Origin: Lithodes maja
Lineage: Eukaryota > Arthropoda > Malacostraca > Decapoda > Lithodidae
Direction of reading: 5' to 3'
Assembly: GCA_037953745.1 (NCBI GenBank)
Contig: JBAKBP010000676.1
Span: 186,001-250,000, forward strand
Length of the DNA: 64,000 nt
Positions 19,546 to 30,700 of this stretch are shown in pieces. How positions within the stretch are numbered: position 1 is the first letter of the stretch; every line of letters starts with the position of its first letter. The position numbers and the translations under genes were made by a program. The notes beneath the pieces were generated by a model. That model did not search any database. It was not told the DNA's origin and saw nothing but the letters and a program-made list of their open reading frames with translations.

Positions 19546-20223
19546 CTAACTCTTAACTCTTAGCTTTCCCTCCACCAGGTAATGATCTGACATACCCTCC
19601 GCCTCACCTCTCATCACATTCACATCCAGCAGTCTACACAATCTTTCCCTTGTCACCAGCACATATTCCATCAATGCCCTCTCTACAATCTCTCCCCTCA
19701 CAAGTCTATGCCAGGTGTACTTGTGTATACGCCTTTTTTTGAAGAACGTATTACCAACACTCAATCTACACTCTTCACATACATTTTTCAGTCTTTCTCC
19801 ACTCTCGTTTACACCATCCACACCAAAACTACCGATGACTCCCTCAACAGGCTCATTTCCTACCCTAGCATTTAGGTCCCCTAAAACTATAACATTTTCA
19901 TTTTCATCAAACCCTTGTAGACAATCTCTCAAATCCTCCCAGAAACCTTCTACCTCGTCTAACTCTCTTTCACTTCCTGGTCCATACGCACTTACAAAAA
20001 CCCACCTTCCACCCTTAAACCACATTCTCACCCACATTAGCCTTGATGACACCTCTTTCCACTCTTGTATAAACTCTCTCAACTCCTCCTTCACAATAAT
20101 AGCCACTCCTTCTTTCCCCCGGACTCCCTCGTCTACTCCAGACTTTCTACCTATCACGTTTCCAAAATCCACTTCTCCCTCTCCTTTCATCTTTGTTTCA
20201 TTCAGTGCAAGGACATCATACAT
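19546..20223 (-). pseudogene. Family B AP endonuclease, copy 1
   Basis: 225 codons with LNETKMKGEGEVDF, FVSAYGPGSERELDE, VLGDLNARVGNEP and SDHYLVEGKLRVKS: the active-site glutamate, the GDxN block and the SDH block of an APE-type endonuclease. The extreme N-terminus lies just upstream without a clear start. Copy 2 equivalents are at 25348-26090. Confidence 0.8.
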
Positions 20224-20360
20224 CCTTCTTTCAAATAACCTTCCAATATCCTCTCGCTATTAGTATATTAGTACTATTAGGAATAGTACTATTAGGAATA
20301 TTAGTACAGGATATATAGTTTGGTCTTTGGGTATACATCGTACATTATAATAATGTATAG

Positions 20361-22134
20361 TTGTTGTTGTTGTTCCCTAAGCTGCCTGGCCGAACAGCCC
20401 CGAGTCCCTGAGAAAGGCCATGGCCACGATCGGGCTTTCCCACAGAGCTCTCATTGAGTGTAGATTGTGTTGTTGGCGTAAGTGGTTGTGTGAAATGCAG
20501 TCTTCTATGATGTGTTTAATGGTATGGGGTGCTGTGTTACATCCCGGGCAGGCGTCGACAACGGAGTCATCTAGTCTCTTCTGATAGCTCAGGAGAGCTG
20601 GATGGTGTCCGCATCTCAGCCTGGCCAGGTGGACTCTGTCCTCTCGAGGAAGGGAGGATTTGGAAGGATGAATTTCGGGAGGTCGTGCTTGCAGCTGCGT
20701 GTTGTCTGTGAGTGAGTGGATGGATCAGCGAGAGATATGAGTATGGATGTGCTTCTGGAAGTTGGTTCGGGGTGGGCAGGGAGGGAGAGAGGACAGTAAT
20801 TGTGTGTGATACCGTGCGCTGGGTGTTGTTTTGATATTTCTTGGTGTCTGTGGGTGTGTTGCCATGTAGTTTAGTGGGTGGTCTTGGTTCGTGGAGGCTG
20901 CTGCCAGGAATTGAGTGCCTCTCATGTCCAGATGGTCTTTGACTTTGAGGATTTTGGTTTCTTGATGTAGGTGATCTGTGGGTGCAGTAGCTGTGCAGCC
21001 TGTAATGATCTTCAGGGCTTTGTTTTGAATAGTCTGTAAGGTCTTATGATGTTTTTCAGCTAGGTTAGAAGCCCAGGCTGGGCTTGCGTATTCCATCACT
21101 GATCTTATGTATTGTTTATATACTGTGGCGGTAGTTTCTTTGTTGTGTCCAAATTTTGTGTGAGCAAGTGACCTGAGGGCGTTAAGTCTGGGTGTCAGTT
21201 TCTTTTTAATGTTTGTGGTGTGCTGTTTGAATGTCATATGAGTATCATATGTTACTCCTAGGATTTTGGGTGTGTGTGTATGTGTTAGGGGTGTGTTGTT
21301 TATGGTGAGTTGAGGGATGTATTCGTGTTCTCTGTCCAGCTTGTGAGCAGGGTTGCGGTGGATTTGGCTGGGGCTAGATTAAGTCTGTTTGTAGTGCACC
21401 AGCCATGTAGTGTGTTGAGATAGGGTTGAAGGAGATCTGTTGCTCTTTTTGGGTCATGGTGTGTGCATGTGAGTGTTATGTCATCTGCATAGGCAGCTAA
21501 GTTTATTTGGGGCGTATTGGGTGTAGTTATATCGTGCATGTACAGATTGAAAAGTGCGGGCGATAGGACGGATCCTTGTGAGACTCCGTTTGGAAAGTTT
21601 CTGATTTTACATGACTGACCGGCAAAAGATATGTGTGCACATCTGCCTGCTAGGAAGTTGGCAAGCCACCTTTTTGTGTTGTTGTGCATGTTTGTGTTGT
21701 AGATTTTGTTTGTTAGGTTGTGGCGCGGGATGGCATCGAAGGCTTTACTAATGTCGAGTGTGGCTAATAGTGATCTGTGTGGTGGTCTAGCTGAGTTGAT
21801 GCCGTCAAAAGCTCTTTGTATAAGGTCTGTGAGAAGAGTGTTTGTGGAGTGCAGTGGCCTAAAGCCATGTTGTGTTGGAGCTAGGGGTAGGTCGGGTGTA
21901 ATTAGTTGTAATACTAGGCATTCCATGACTTAGGAGGGGGAGCAAAGGAGTGTGATGGGGCGGTGCGAGGAGGGTAGCGTGGGGTCTTTGTTGGGTTTGG
22001 GGAATGTGGTGATGATACCATGCTTCCAAATGTCTGGTATTGTGTTGTGTGAATAACTGTAGTTTGATATGTTAGTGAGTGCTTGTATGCCTTGTGGTCC
22101 CAGGTGTCTGAGGTGTATGTTGCTTATGTTGTCT
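20361..22134 (-). mobile_element. Family C non-LTR element, 5'-truncated copy
   Basis: Closely matches 36918-38695 of the full-length family C element, including the (AAC)n tail (TTGTTG on plus, from 20361). The 8 bp ATGTATAG flanks both ends (20353-20360 and 22135-22142), confirming a simple 5'-truncated insertion. The frame is broken by a deletion near 21326 (tgttctctgtcc versus tgttcacctgtcc) and a TAG at about 21928. The surviving RT contains TLDISKAFDAIPRH and AYADDITLT. Confidence 0.88.
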
Positions 22135-22142
22135 ATGTATAG

Positions 22143-22315
22143 TAAACCCCCGTTGTTTGATAACTGAGGTACCAAAATGGCGTCCAAAGACAAAGTTGAC
22201 CACTCTTTCTCTGTATGTGGTAACCCAGGTTCGAATCCTTGAGGAGATCACATGCTTTCATTAATTTCATTGGGTGGTGTTTGGTGTTGGAGTGAAATTA
22301 ATAAAATAAATTGTT
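22143..22315 (+). mobile_element. tRNA-like SINE fragment, third family
   Basis: tctgtatgtggtaacccagg and the B box GGTTCGAATCC (about 22228), then gagatcacatgctttcatta and a tgaaattaataaaataaa tail. Two relatives lie at 22505 and 29438. Confidence 0.65.
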
Positions 22316-22504
22316 ATTAGGTTCTGGGATATTTTGTAGCGAGGTCGGTCTATATGATCTGTACGTGCCCCATAAAATATCCTGTCCTCTCCCTTAATCA
22401 TTAGGCTATACATAGTGCAGTTGAGTATAGTACATGAATATATTAATATCCAGTATTCGATAAAGTGGATAATCATCATAGTCATGTGCTGTACTTATAA
22501 CCGT

Positions 22505-22640
22505 CTTGATGGTGTAATGATTAAGTGTTTAAGATCTGTATGTGGTAACCCAGGTTCGAATCCTCGGGGAGATCACATGCTTTCTTTAATTTCATTGGGT
22601 GGTGTTTGTTGTTGGAGTGAAATGAATAAAATTATAGGTT
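22505..22640 (+). mobile_element. tRNA-like SINE, third family, fuller copy
   Basis: Begins at a tRNA-like head (cttgatggtgtaatgattaag holding the A box) and carries the B box GGTTCGAATCC. It ends gtgaaatgaataaaatta. The tail abuts the next foldback element. Confidence 0.65.
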
Positions 22641-23131
22641 TGATTCCCGAAGGGAAGTAGAGAAAACCTAATATTTAGTAGGGGCCCCGGAATCATTTAC
22701 GATGTTGCCTATTAGTATAATAGTCTCCATTCAACACCCACGTCAGTCGTTTGAATCAACCGCCGCGAGGAAGAAAGAGATTCATCTTCATAAGTGTAAC
22801 GCTACTTCTCTTATGGTGTCTATGGTGTCGTCATATTGATCGGGTACCCACTACGAAAAAACTTTGTAAACAAATATGAGAACAAAAAAGGGATTTTTTA
22901 TTCCATCTTAACACTGTTATTAACACGCTTCCGAAATTCGTAGATTTTCTTGCGTTGTGGCTTCTTGCCGTCTCTCGCCAAGCGCAACGGTTCCTCCTTC
23001 AATGCTATATCAAGATCACACAAAATAACAGCGAATGGGAAGGGGATGGTTGGGAGGGACATCGTCGTCAATGATTCCGGGGCCCCTACTAAATATTAGG
23101 TTTTCTCTATTCCCTTCGGGAATCAAACCTA
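22635..23131. mobile_element. Foldback MITE with ~65 bp inverted ends
   Basis: taggtttgattcccgaaggg, gagaaaacctaatatttagt and aggggccccggaatcatt at 22635-22698 recur inverted at 23068-23131. The ~370 bp interior is non-coding. The target duplication was not resolved. Confidence 0.75.
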
Positions 23132-23285
23132 CAATTTAATAGTGGCCCCTTCATCATTGACGATGTTGCCTGATTTCCAAGACTGGAGGGGGACATTCGC
23201 AGTATCACAAACTCCTAAAAAACGTATGGTTAAATCCAGAATTCTCATAACAGAAAAAGTTCTTTGTAGTTGTGCATACAACTTA

Positions 23286-23419
23286 GTTGTTGTTGTTGTT
23301 GTTCCCCATGCTGCCTGGCCGAACAGCCCCAAGGCCCCGAGCAAGGCCAAGGCCATAACCGAGCGCCCCCACAGAACCCTACCCGCCGACCACAATAAAG
23401 CCTGGGTGACCGAAGCTAC
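23286..23419 (-). mobile_element. Family C deletion derivative, truncated at the gap
   Basis: The (GTT)n tail and gctgcctggccgaacagccc, then cgagcaaggccaaggccata, match the element at 29717. It runs into the assembly gap, so its 5' half is unknown. Confidence 0.65.
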
Positions 23420-23619
23420 NNNNNNNNNNNNNNNNNNNNNNNNNNNNNNNNNNNNNNNNNNNNNNNNNNNNNNNNNNNNNNNNNNNNNNNNNNNNNNNNN
23501 NNNNNNNNNNNNNNNNNNNNNNNNNNNNNNNNNNNNNNNNNNNNNNNNNNNNNNNNNNNNNNNNNNNNNNNNNNNNNNNNNNNNNNNNNNNNNNNNNNNN
23601 NNNNNNNNNNNNNNNNNNN
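23420..23619. other. Assembly gap (200 N)
   Basis: A run of N of round length, so the real size is unknown. Open frames crossing it are meaningless. Confidence 0.99.
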
Positions 23620-23639
23620 GTCCATGGGTTAATATAAAC

Positions 23640-23760
23640 AGGAAGACGTTAAGCATTCTTTATCATGCTGTGGTAGAATTGATTAAAGCATGGATACTTC
23701 CCTAACTGTCGGTGGATCGAGCCAGGCTGTGAGTATAAACACACACAGACACGCATATAT
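23640..23760 (+). mobile_element. SINE fragment (second tRNA-like family)
   Basis: tgctgtggtagaattgattaaagcatgg and gtcggtggatcgagccaggc resemble the tRNA-like head at 11805 with a mutated B box. A CA/TA tract follows. Confidence 0.5.
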
Positions 23761-23779
23761 ACATATATATATATATATA

Positions 23780-24545
23780 TAGGGTATGGTAAATGAGTTT
23801 GGAACAGTGTGCGAAAAACGGAATTTGAAGGTAAATGCGGGGAAGAGCAAGGTTATGGTCTTCGAAATGGGTGAAGTCACAGAGTGTGAGGTGAAGCTGA
23901 ACGGTCAGGCTATGGAGATCGTCAACTCTTTTAAGTATCTGGGCAGTGTGTTGAGTAAAGATGGGACTATGGATGAAGAAGTGCGGGAGAGGGTACAACA
24001 GGGGAAGAGGGTTGTAGGAACGCTGAAAGCAGTAACAAGAAATATGGTCAGTATGGAAGTGAAGAAGTTCTTGCATGACAGTGTGGTAATCCCAACACTG
24101 ACTTACGGAAGCAAAGCATGGACGTTGGTTGAGAGACTCAGACCAAGAGTGAGAGCAGTGGAAATGAAATTACTTAAGAAGTGTGTGAGGGAGTTACATG
24201 GAAGGATAGACATACTAATGAGGAAGTAAGAAGGAGGTGTGGTGTGGAGGTAGATGTGCTGGAAAGTGTGAAAAGGAACAACTTGAGATGGTTCGGCCAT
24301 ATGGAACGTATGGAAAGCGAGAGAATGACTAAGAGGGTGTACGAGAGCGAGGTGGAGGGACAGAGAGGGAGAGGTAGACCGAATGAGAGGTGGAAGGATG
24401 GAGTGAGGAAGTACATGAACGAAAGCGGTGCTGGTTGGGGGGAGGGGCATCGACTCACTGGGGACAGAGGTGCATGGTGGCGGTTCGTTCGTGGCCACTC
24501 CTTCGGGGATCACGGCGTCAGGCAATAGATAGATAGATAGATATA
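23780..24545 (+). pseudogene. Family A fragment, copy 2 (RT C-terminus)
   Basis: Matches 16330-17091 of family A copy 1, starting inside RT just after the FADDT block (MVNEFGTVCEKRNLKVN) and ending in the same (GATA)n tail at about 24525-24541. The frame is broken near 24165-24230, where a 1 bp insertion shifts the reading and creates a stop. It is a dead 5'-truncated copy. It lies only 70 bp from the last detected IR exon. Confidence 0.85.
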
Positions 24546-24613
24546 TATATATATATATTGTATACACATATAGCTAGCATGTATGTGTGTGTGTGTTTTA
24601 AGGGCTGACTTAC

Positions 24614-24743
24614 CCAGGTGACGGCCAGGTTCAGTGAAGTTCTAACAACCATCTTCTTGGGTGGGTTAAGGCACTTGGTGATGTTTGGGGTAATCTGCTT
24701 GCGAATATAACCATACAGGCCAGCCTCTGTCACTCGGATAATT
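24614..24743 (-). CDS. IR exon 7 (end of S2 lobe)
   Basis: 130 bp, 3' splice site ctttccctacag, 5' splice site TGG|gtaagt. One base completes the split codon from exon 6 (AG|A), then 43 codons: IIRVTEAGLYGYIRKQITPN and ITKCLNPPKKMVV, matching the end of the IR S2 lobe, where a helix precedes TM4. It ends in phase 0, so a TM4 exon should follow at lower coordinates. Confidence 0.85.
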
Positions 24744-27700
24744 CTGTAGGGAAAGAGTTAGGCAATAATACTATGCAATATATTTTACTATTATATGTAT
24801 ATATCTGTATGCATGTATTTATGTATATATATATTTATCTATTTAAAAAAAAAATTGTTTTTGATAATTAAGTTTCGTTGCAGTATAGTTGGCCTCATTA
24901 GTTTGTATCCACGCCATGATTTTATGAATGGAAAGAAACGTAGTGTGATTGACCTATAAGAATAATTTGGCATAAAACCTTTAATTGGTTTAATCAGCCC
25001 ACCACTATGGTGGTGGGCTGACCCTTTGTCAGAGTGAGGTTGGTGTCCTCTACTTCCCATAGCCCCTGCTATCTTTTTCTCCCTCTGTATCTCTAATTTT
25101 TTCAAATGGCGTAGGGATGCGGCGACCCCAACGCCCCCCACTTTCTGGTGCAGGTAGCCTCCTCTGTGGTGGAGGGGTGAGAAATTTCCACCACCGCGTT
25201 TCTCCGGCGAGACGTAGAAGTCGGGTAAAGGGGATCGGGGGCGGGGGCCTGATATCCTTCTCCCCTTAAATAAATCTACCAAAAAAACGAGATAGAGATA
25301 GGGGCGAGGGAACGCGTTCGTGGTCCCGGACCATAAGAATAAGAGCTTTGAATGTGCGTGGATGTAGTACGAATGAGAAGCGAGAGGATATTGGAAGGTT
25401 ATTTGAAAGAAGGAAGTATGATGTGCTTGCACTGAATGAAACAAAGATGAAAGGAGAGGGAGAAGTGGATTTTGGAAACATGATAGGTAGAAAGACTGGA
25501 ATAGACAAGGGAGTCAGGGGAAAAGAAGGAGTGGCTATTATTGTGAAGGAGGAGTTGAGAGAGTTTATAAAAGAGTGGAAAGAGGTGTCATCAAGGCTAA
25601 TGTGGGTGTGAATGCGGTTTAAGGGTGAAAGGTGGGTTTTTGTAAGTGCGTATGGACCAGGAAGTGAAAGAGAGCTAGACGAGGTAGAGGGTTTCTGGGA
25701 GGATTTGAGAGATTGTCTACAAGGGTTTGATGAAAATGAAAATGTTATAGTTTTAGGGCACCTAAATGCTAGGGTAGGAAATGAGCCTGTTGAGGGAGTC
25801 ATCGGTAGTTTTGGTGTGGATGGTGTAAACGAGAGTGGAGAAAAACTGAAAAATGTATGTGAAGAGTGCAGATTGAGTGTAGGTAATACGTTCTTCAAAA
25901 AAGGTGTATACACAAGTACACCTGGCATAGACTTGTGAGGGGAGAGATTGTAGAGAGGGCATTGATGGATTATGTGCTGGTGACAAGGGAAAGATTGTGT
26001 AGACTGCTGGATGTGAATGTGATGAGAGGTGAGGCGGAAGGTATGTCAGATCATTACCTGGTGGAGGGAAAGCTAAGAGTTAAGAGTTACAGGAGAATAA
26101 GAGACAAGCGTGAAGTAAGAGAGGTAATAAAAGTTAGTGAGTTAGAGAAGAGTGATAAAGAGAGGGAGTACAAGGAAAGACTAAATGAAAAGTGGATGGA
26201 AGTGAGAGAGATGGAAGAGAGAGATGTAGAGGTTGAATGGCAACAGTTTAAGGAAGGAGTGAAAGCAAGTGCAGAGGTAGTATGCGGCAAAAGGAAAGTA
26301 GGAGGCAGAGGTATCAGGAAGGGAAGCGAGTGGTGGAATGATACGGCGAGAAAGGCAGTTGAGGAAGAAGAGACAGTGTTTTGAGAGGGTTTTACAGGAT
26401 GGTAGTGTTGAGGTATGGGAGAGATACAAGGAGAAAAGGAGAGAGGCAAAACGGAATATTAGAGAAGCGAAAAAAGATGCAAACGAAAGGTGGGGTCAAA
26501 GGTTGAGTGAGAATTTTGAAGAACGAAAGAAGATGTTCTGGAAGGAGGTAAATAAAGTAAGGAAAGGGAGGACAAAAGAGGGAAGAGTCAGTGAAAGATG
26601 TAAATGGAGAATTACTAGTGGAACCAGATGAAGTGAGGAAAAGATATGCCGAGTATTTTGAATCTTTGTTAAATGCAAGAGATGGAAGAGAAGCAGTGAT
26701 TGAAGCAGAGGTGGATGGAGATAGGTTACCCAGGCCACCCAGGTGACAGGGAATGAATGAAAGGATTGAGGAAAATGAGGTGAAAGAAGCAGTGAAACAA
26801 ATGAGAGCGGGAAAAGCAGAAGGTTTGGATGGTATTGCTGTGGAGTGTATAAAGAAGGGTGGAGATGTGATAATAGATTGGTTGGTGAGACTTTTCAATG
26901 TGTGCTTTGCTGTGTCAATGGTACCAATAGACTGGAAGAGTGCATGTATTGTTCCGTTGTACAAGGGGAAGGGAGATCGGCAGGAGTGTTCAAGTTATAG
27001 AGGTATTAGTTTATTGTCAGTGGTTGGAAAGCTGTATGGCAGGGTGTTGATAGAGAGGATAATAAAGTGTACGGAAGATGCAATAGGAGAAGAACAGTGC
27101 GGTTTTAGGAGGGGAAGAGGGTGCGTGGATCAGATGGTTGCAGTAAGACAGTTATGCGAGAAGTATTTAGAGAAGCATAAGGAGATATTTTGGGCTTTTA
27201 TGGACTTGGAAAAAGCGTATGATCGTGTGGACCATGAAGCAATGTGGAAGGTGTTAAGGATTTATGAAATTGGAGGAAATTTGTTAGAAGCCGTTAAGAG
27301 TTTTTATGAAGGGAGCAGAGCATGTGTGAGAGTAGGAAATGGTGAGTTGAGTGATTGGTTTGAGGTAAAGGTAGGTTTGTGACAGGGTTGTGTAATGTCA
27401 CCATGGCTGTTAAATATGTTTATGGATGGTGTGGTGAGGGAGGTGAAAAGGAGAACAATGGGAAGAGGATTGGGGTTAGTAGGAAAGAATGGTAGAGATT
27501 GGGAATTGAATCAGTTGCTGTTCGCTGATGACACAGCATTGATGGCGGATTCTGATGAGAAACTGCAGCGGGTAGTCAAAGAGTTTGGTGTGGTTTGTGG
27601 AAGGAGGAAACTGAAGGTGAACGTCTATAAAAGTAAAGTAATGGTGTGTAATAGGGGAGAGCATAGGGTGAATCTAGATGTGAGGCTGGATGGGGAAATA

Positions 27701-30700
27701 TTGGAACAAGTAGAGTGTTTTAAATATCTAGGAGGAATGATAAGCAGGAGTGGAGGTATGGAAATGGAGGTAAAACAGAGAGTGTGTGAAGGAAGGAAGG
27801 TTTTTGGAGCAATGGGAAGTATGTGGAAGACGAGAAATCTCGGAGTGAAAGTAAAAAGTGCACTGTATCAAGGAATTGTTGTGCCAACAGTGATGTATGG
27901 GGCTGAGACATGGGCTCTGAAGAAAAATGAGAAAAGAGGGCTGGATGTGATGGAGATGAGCTGCTTGAGGAGTATGTGTGGAGTTACTCGTAGAGACGGA
28001 TTGAGGAATGAAGAGATGCGTAGGAGAGTGGGGCAGCAGGAACATTTGTCAGCCAGAGTGGACAGAAGGGTGCTGAGCTCATATGGTCATGTTGAACGAA
28101 TGGGAGATGAAAGGCTTACAAAGAGAATATGTGAGTCAGGTACAAGGGGAGATAGAAGGGCAGGAAGACCCCCATTGAGATGGAGAGACTGTGTAAGAAA
28201 AGCTTTGTATGATAGAGGAATGACTATAGATCAGGCAGGGGAAGTGGTGGTGGACAGGAGTGAATGGAGAATGCTTGTGAATAGTTGAGTGAACACGTGG
28301 TCATTTGGAGTAAGGGGTCGGGTGCAAGTTGGACTAGATAATAGTCCATGAGGCACCTGACCCGGGGAGACGCTTAATATGAAGGGTGCGCCTGGAAGTG
28401 TGGTGGGAGGGCTTGTGGCTTTGGCTCCGCTGCATGTCTGCCTGCCGAGATCAGAACCTCTCCGGGTGGTCGGGGGCCGGGGGAGTGCTGGAGCGACCTT
28501 GGTTACCCTGGTCTCTGGGTCTTCTCCTGGGTGACCTAGATGTGTGTGAATTTGTGCTTTTTATCTGTGTTTATTCGTTGTATTATGTTGTTTTGGTGTT
28601 TTCCCTGTTCTTGCTCTGCCCAATCCCCCAACATGGGGATTGGGCCTGAGCATATAGATAGATAGATATAGATTATTTAACTATTTCATGAACAAAACCT
28701 CAAATTCATTCATACACATTTTCCGTCAATTCATAAACATTATTATTATTTTGATATTTTAGTTATTAGTATCTAACTGGAGACAAAGCTGATGTAATGT
28801 GTGGGTTCAAAAGAGAAAACAGAACAATTCCTTATGGTTTAAAGTACAAAGTCATAATTATGTATAGATCAAGACAGTAACATTCTTTAGACCATCTTTA
28901 ATAATAATAATAATAATAATAATAATATTTATTCAGTTAGCAATTTACAGAATTGGTACCACATAGTTTGTTATAAATATGACATGTACCAGCCTTGCAT
29001 AATTCCAACTAAGGATAGCCCAATAAGGCCGTTAGGCGTATTTCCATTGGGGTCCTTGTGGGATTAGGTTAGCTGGGGAAATGGGGAGGATAAAGAAATA
29101 GATACTTTAGAGAAAGTATTTCTAGGGGGTTATTTTAAGATACCTTACATCCTATAGTAAATATCAGTAATCCGTAATCAGAATAATTTCAGTTTGGTTT
29201 GTCTATCTCTTATGTCGTATTTAGTAGTAGACATAAGCTTGGTGCTCCCTTCTCGCAGCTGTCCGGTTCAGGTGTTCCTTCAGGCTACGTCTGAAGGAAT
29301 ACAGTGTTCTCTTTTCACGTGAAATGTGATATATATTTACTGTATATGATTTACCCCGAGAAGTTCTAGTATAGGATTTCAAAAATAATAAAATTCCACC
29401 AAAATCGTTGATACGGTTTAACAATATGTTTAAATATCTGTGTGTGATAACCCAGGTTTGAATCCCGGTGGATCACATATATGGTTTCATTTAATTTCAA
29501 TGGAGGTGTTTGGTGTTGTGGTGAAATTAATAAAAATAAAGATTACAGTACCTATGCAATTATTAGACATATATACAAAACTGAAGATGCAGTAAATCGT
29601 GTTGACGAAAAATCATAATTTGTTCAATTATCTTGAATGAATGTTCACAAAATCAGCCACTGTTGGGTATACACTGCATACTATTTTAAAATAATATTTT
29701 CATATTAACAAAATATGTTGTTGTTGTTGTTGCTGTTCCTCAGGCTGTCTGGCCGAGCAGCCCCAAGGTCCCGAGCAAGGCCAAGGCCATAACCGAGCGC
29801 CCCCACAGAACCCTCCCAGCTTACCACTAATAATGCCCAGGTGACCGAAGCCACTCAGAGGCGGGGAGCTGAGGAGGGTGCGGAAACGCCTGGGAAACAA
29901 AAGCCCCACCCAAGGCCCTGTGCCCCTCAGCAATTATAAAGGGAAAGTTGAGGGGCAAAGGAAAAATGTGACGCTTTGGCTCCCAATCTGCCAGGGTTGG
30001 CAGTAGGGAGGTCAATCCACGGAAAAGATGCCGTCACTTGAGATCTAGAAAATATATAAGTAAAAGGAACAGTCAGAGTAAGCTATGGGTATGGCAGAGA
30101 ACGCTCAACTCTCATTCTGATAGACCAGCCCATCACCAATGATAGACCAGCCCATCACCAATCAAAATATGTTAAATAATCTACCTAATAGTGTTGATTT
30201 TGGCAGTGTAGCACTGGAGTGTGTAAATAAATTCTGCTACCTGGGTGATACGCTTTCCACCGAAGGTGGCGCTGAAGCTGGCTCCATTGCTAGACTCAGA
30301 AGTGGGGCTGGGGGAAGTTTAGAGAGCTATTGTCACTCCTGACCACGAGAGGACTCCCACTTCACCTTAACCCTCGTCTAGCAGGGGGTTTTGGGCTATT
30401 TAGGGCATATTCAGGCCCTCCTGAATGATCAATCAAGTATCTGCATGAAAATAAATGTATTCAGCAAAAAACTAGGCGCTACAAGCTTCAAAATGAGACC
30501 AGAACGAGCTATGTAGCACTCGTCGTTTTGATGCAGTGATACCACCAACATGGGAGTTTAGCGTATAGCGGCATATTTTTTCCAGCTACGCTCACTACTG
30601 GCTACACTGCCGGCCTCTCGAGAACAGAAGGAGCGTGAGTCAGTGGGCGGCGGTAAGCCCTGGGTGTCGGCCGTGTGGCCTGCTGCGCTCCCGGCCATTT

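Larger units (their letters stand above)
14651..20262 (-). mobile_element. GATA-tailed non-LTR family B, copy 1, split by family A
   Basis: On the minus strand the element runs from about 20262 (5') to its (GATA)n tail near 14661. The tail region 14681-14783 continues at 17096: both halves match the contiguous 3' end of copy 2 (about 28500-28680) in inverse orientation. The 2.3 kb between is a plus-strand family A element. The endonuclease and RT frames survive as separate blocks (20223-19546, 19440-19087, 19062-17365), so the coding region is broken by at least two frameshifts or stops. The clade is unresolved; the endonuclease-RT layout with RRDIG-like and FADDT motifs suggests an RTE-like or related lineage. 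Confidence 0.8.
24995..28680 (+). mobile_element. GATA-tailed non-LTR family B, copy 2
   Basis: The 5' region (24995-25345) is GC-rich and opens with a perfect 11 bp-arm hairpin (24995-25020). The coding region covers endonuclease to the RT end (25348-28288). The 3' UTR ends gggcctgagcata followed by (GATA)n at about 28662-28676. It is nearly full length but carries several stops and frameshifts. The 3' end of the unit is defined by agreement with inverted copy 1. The 5' limit is inferred. Confidence 0.8.
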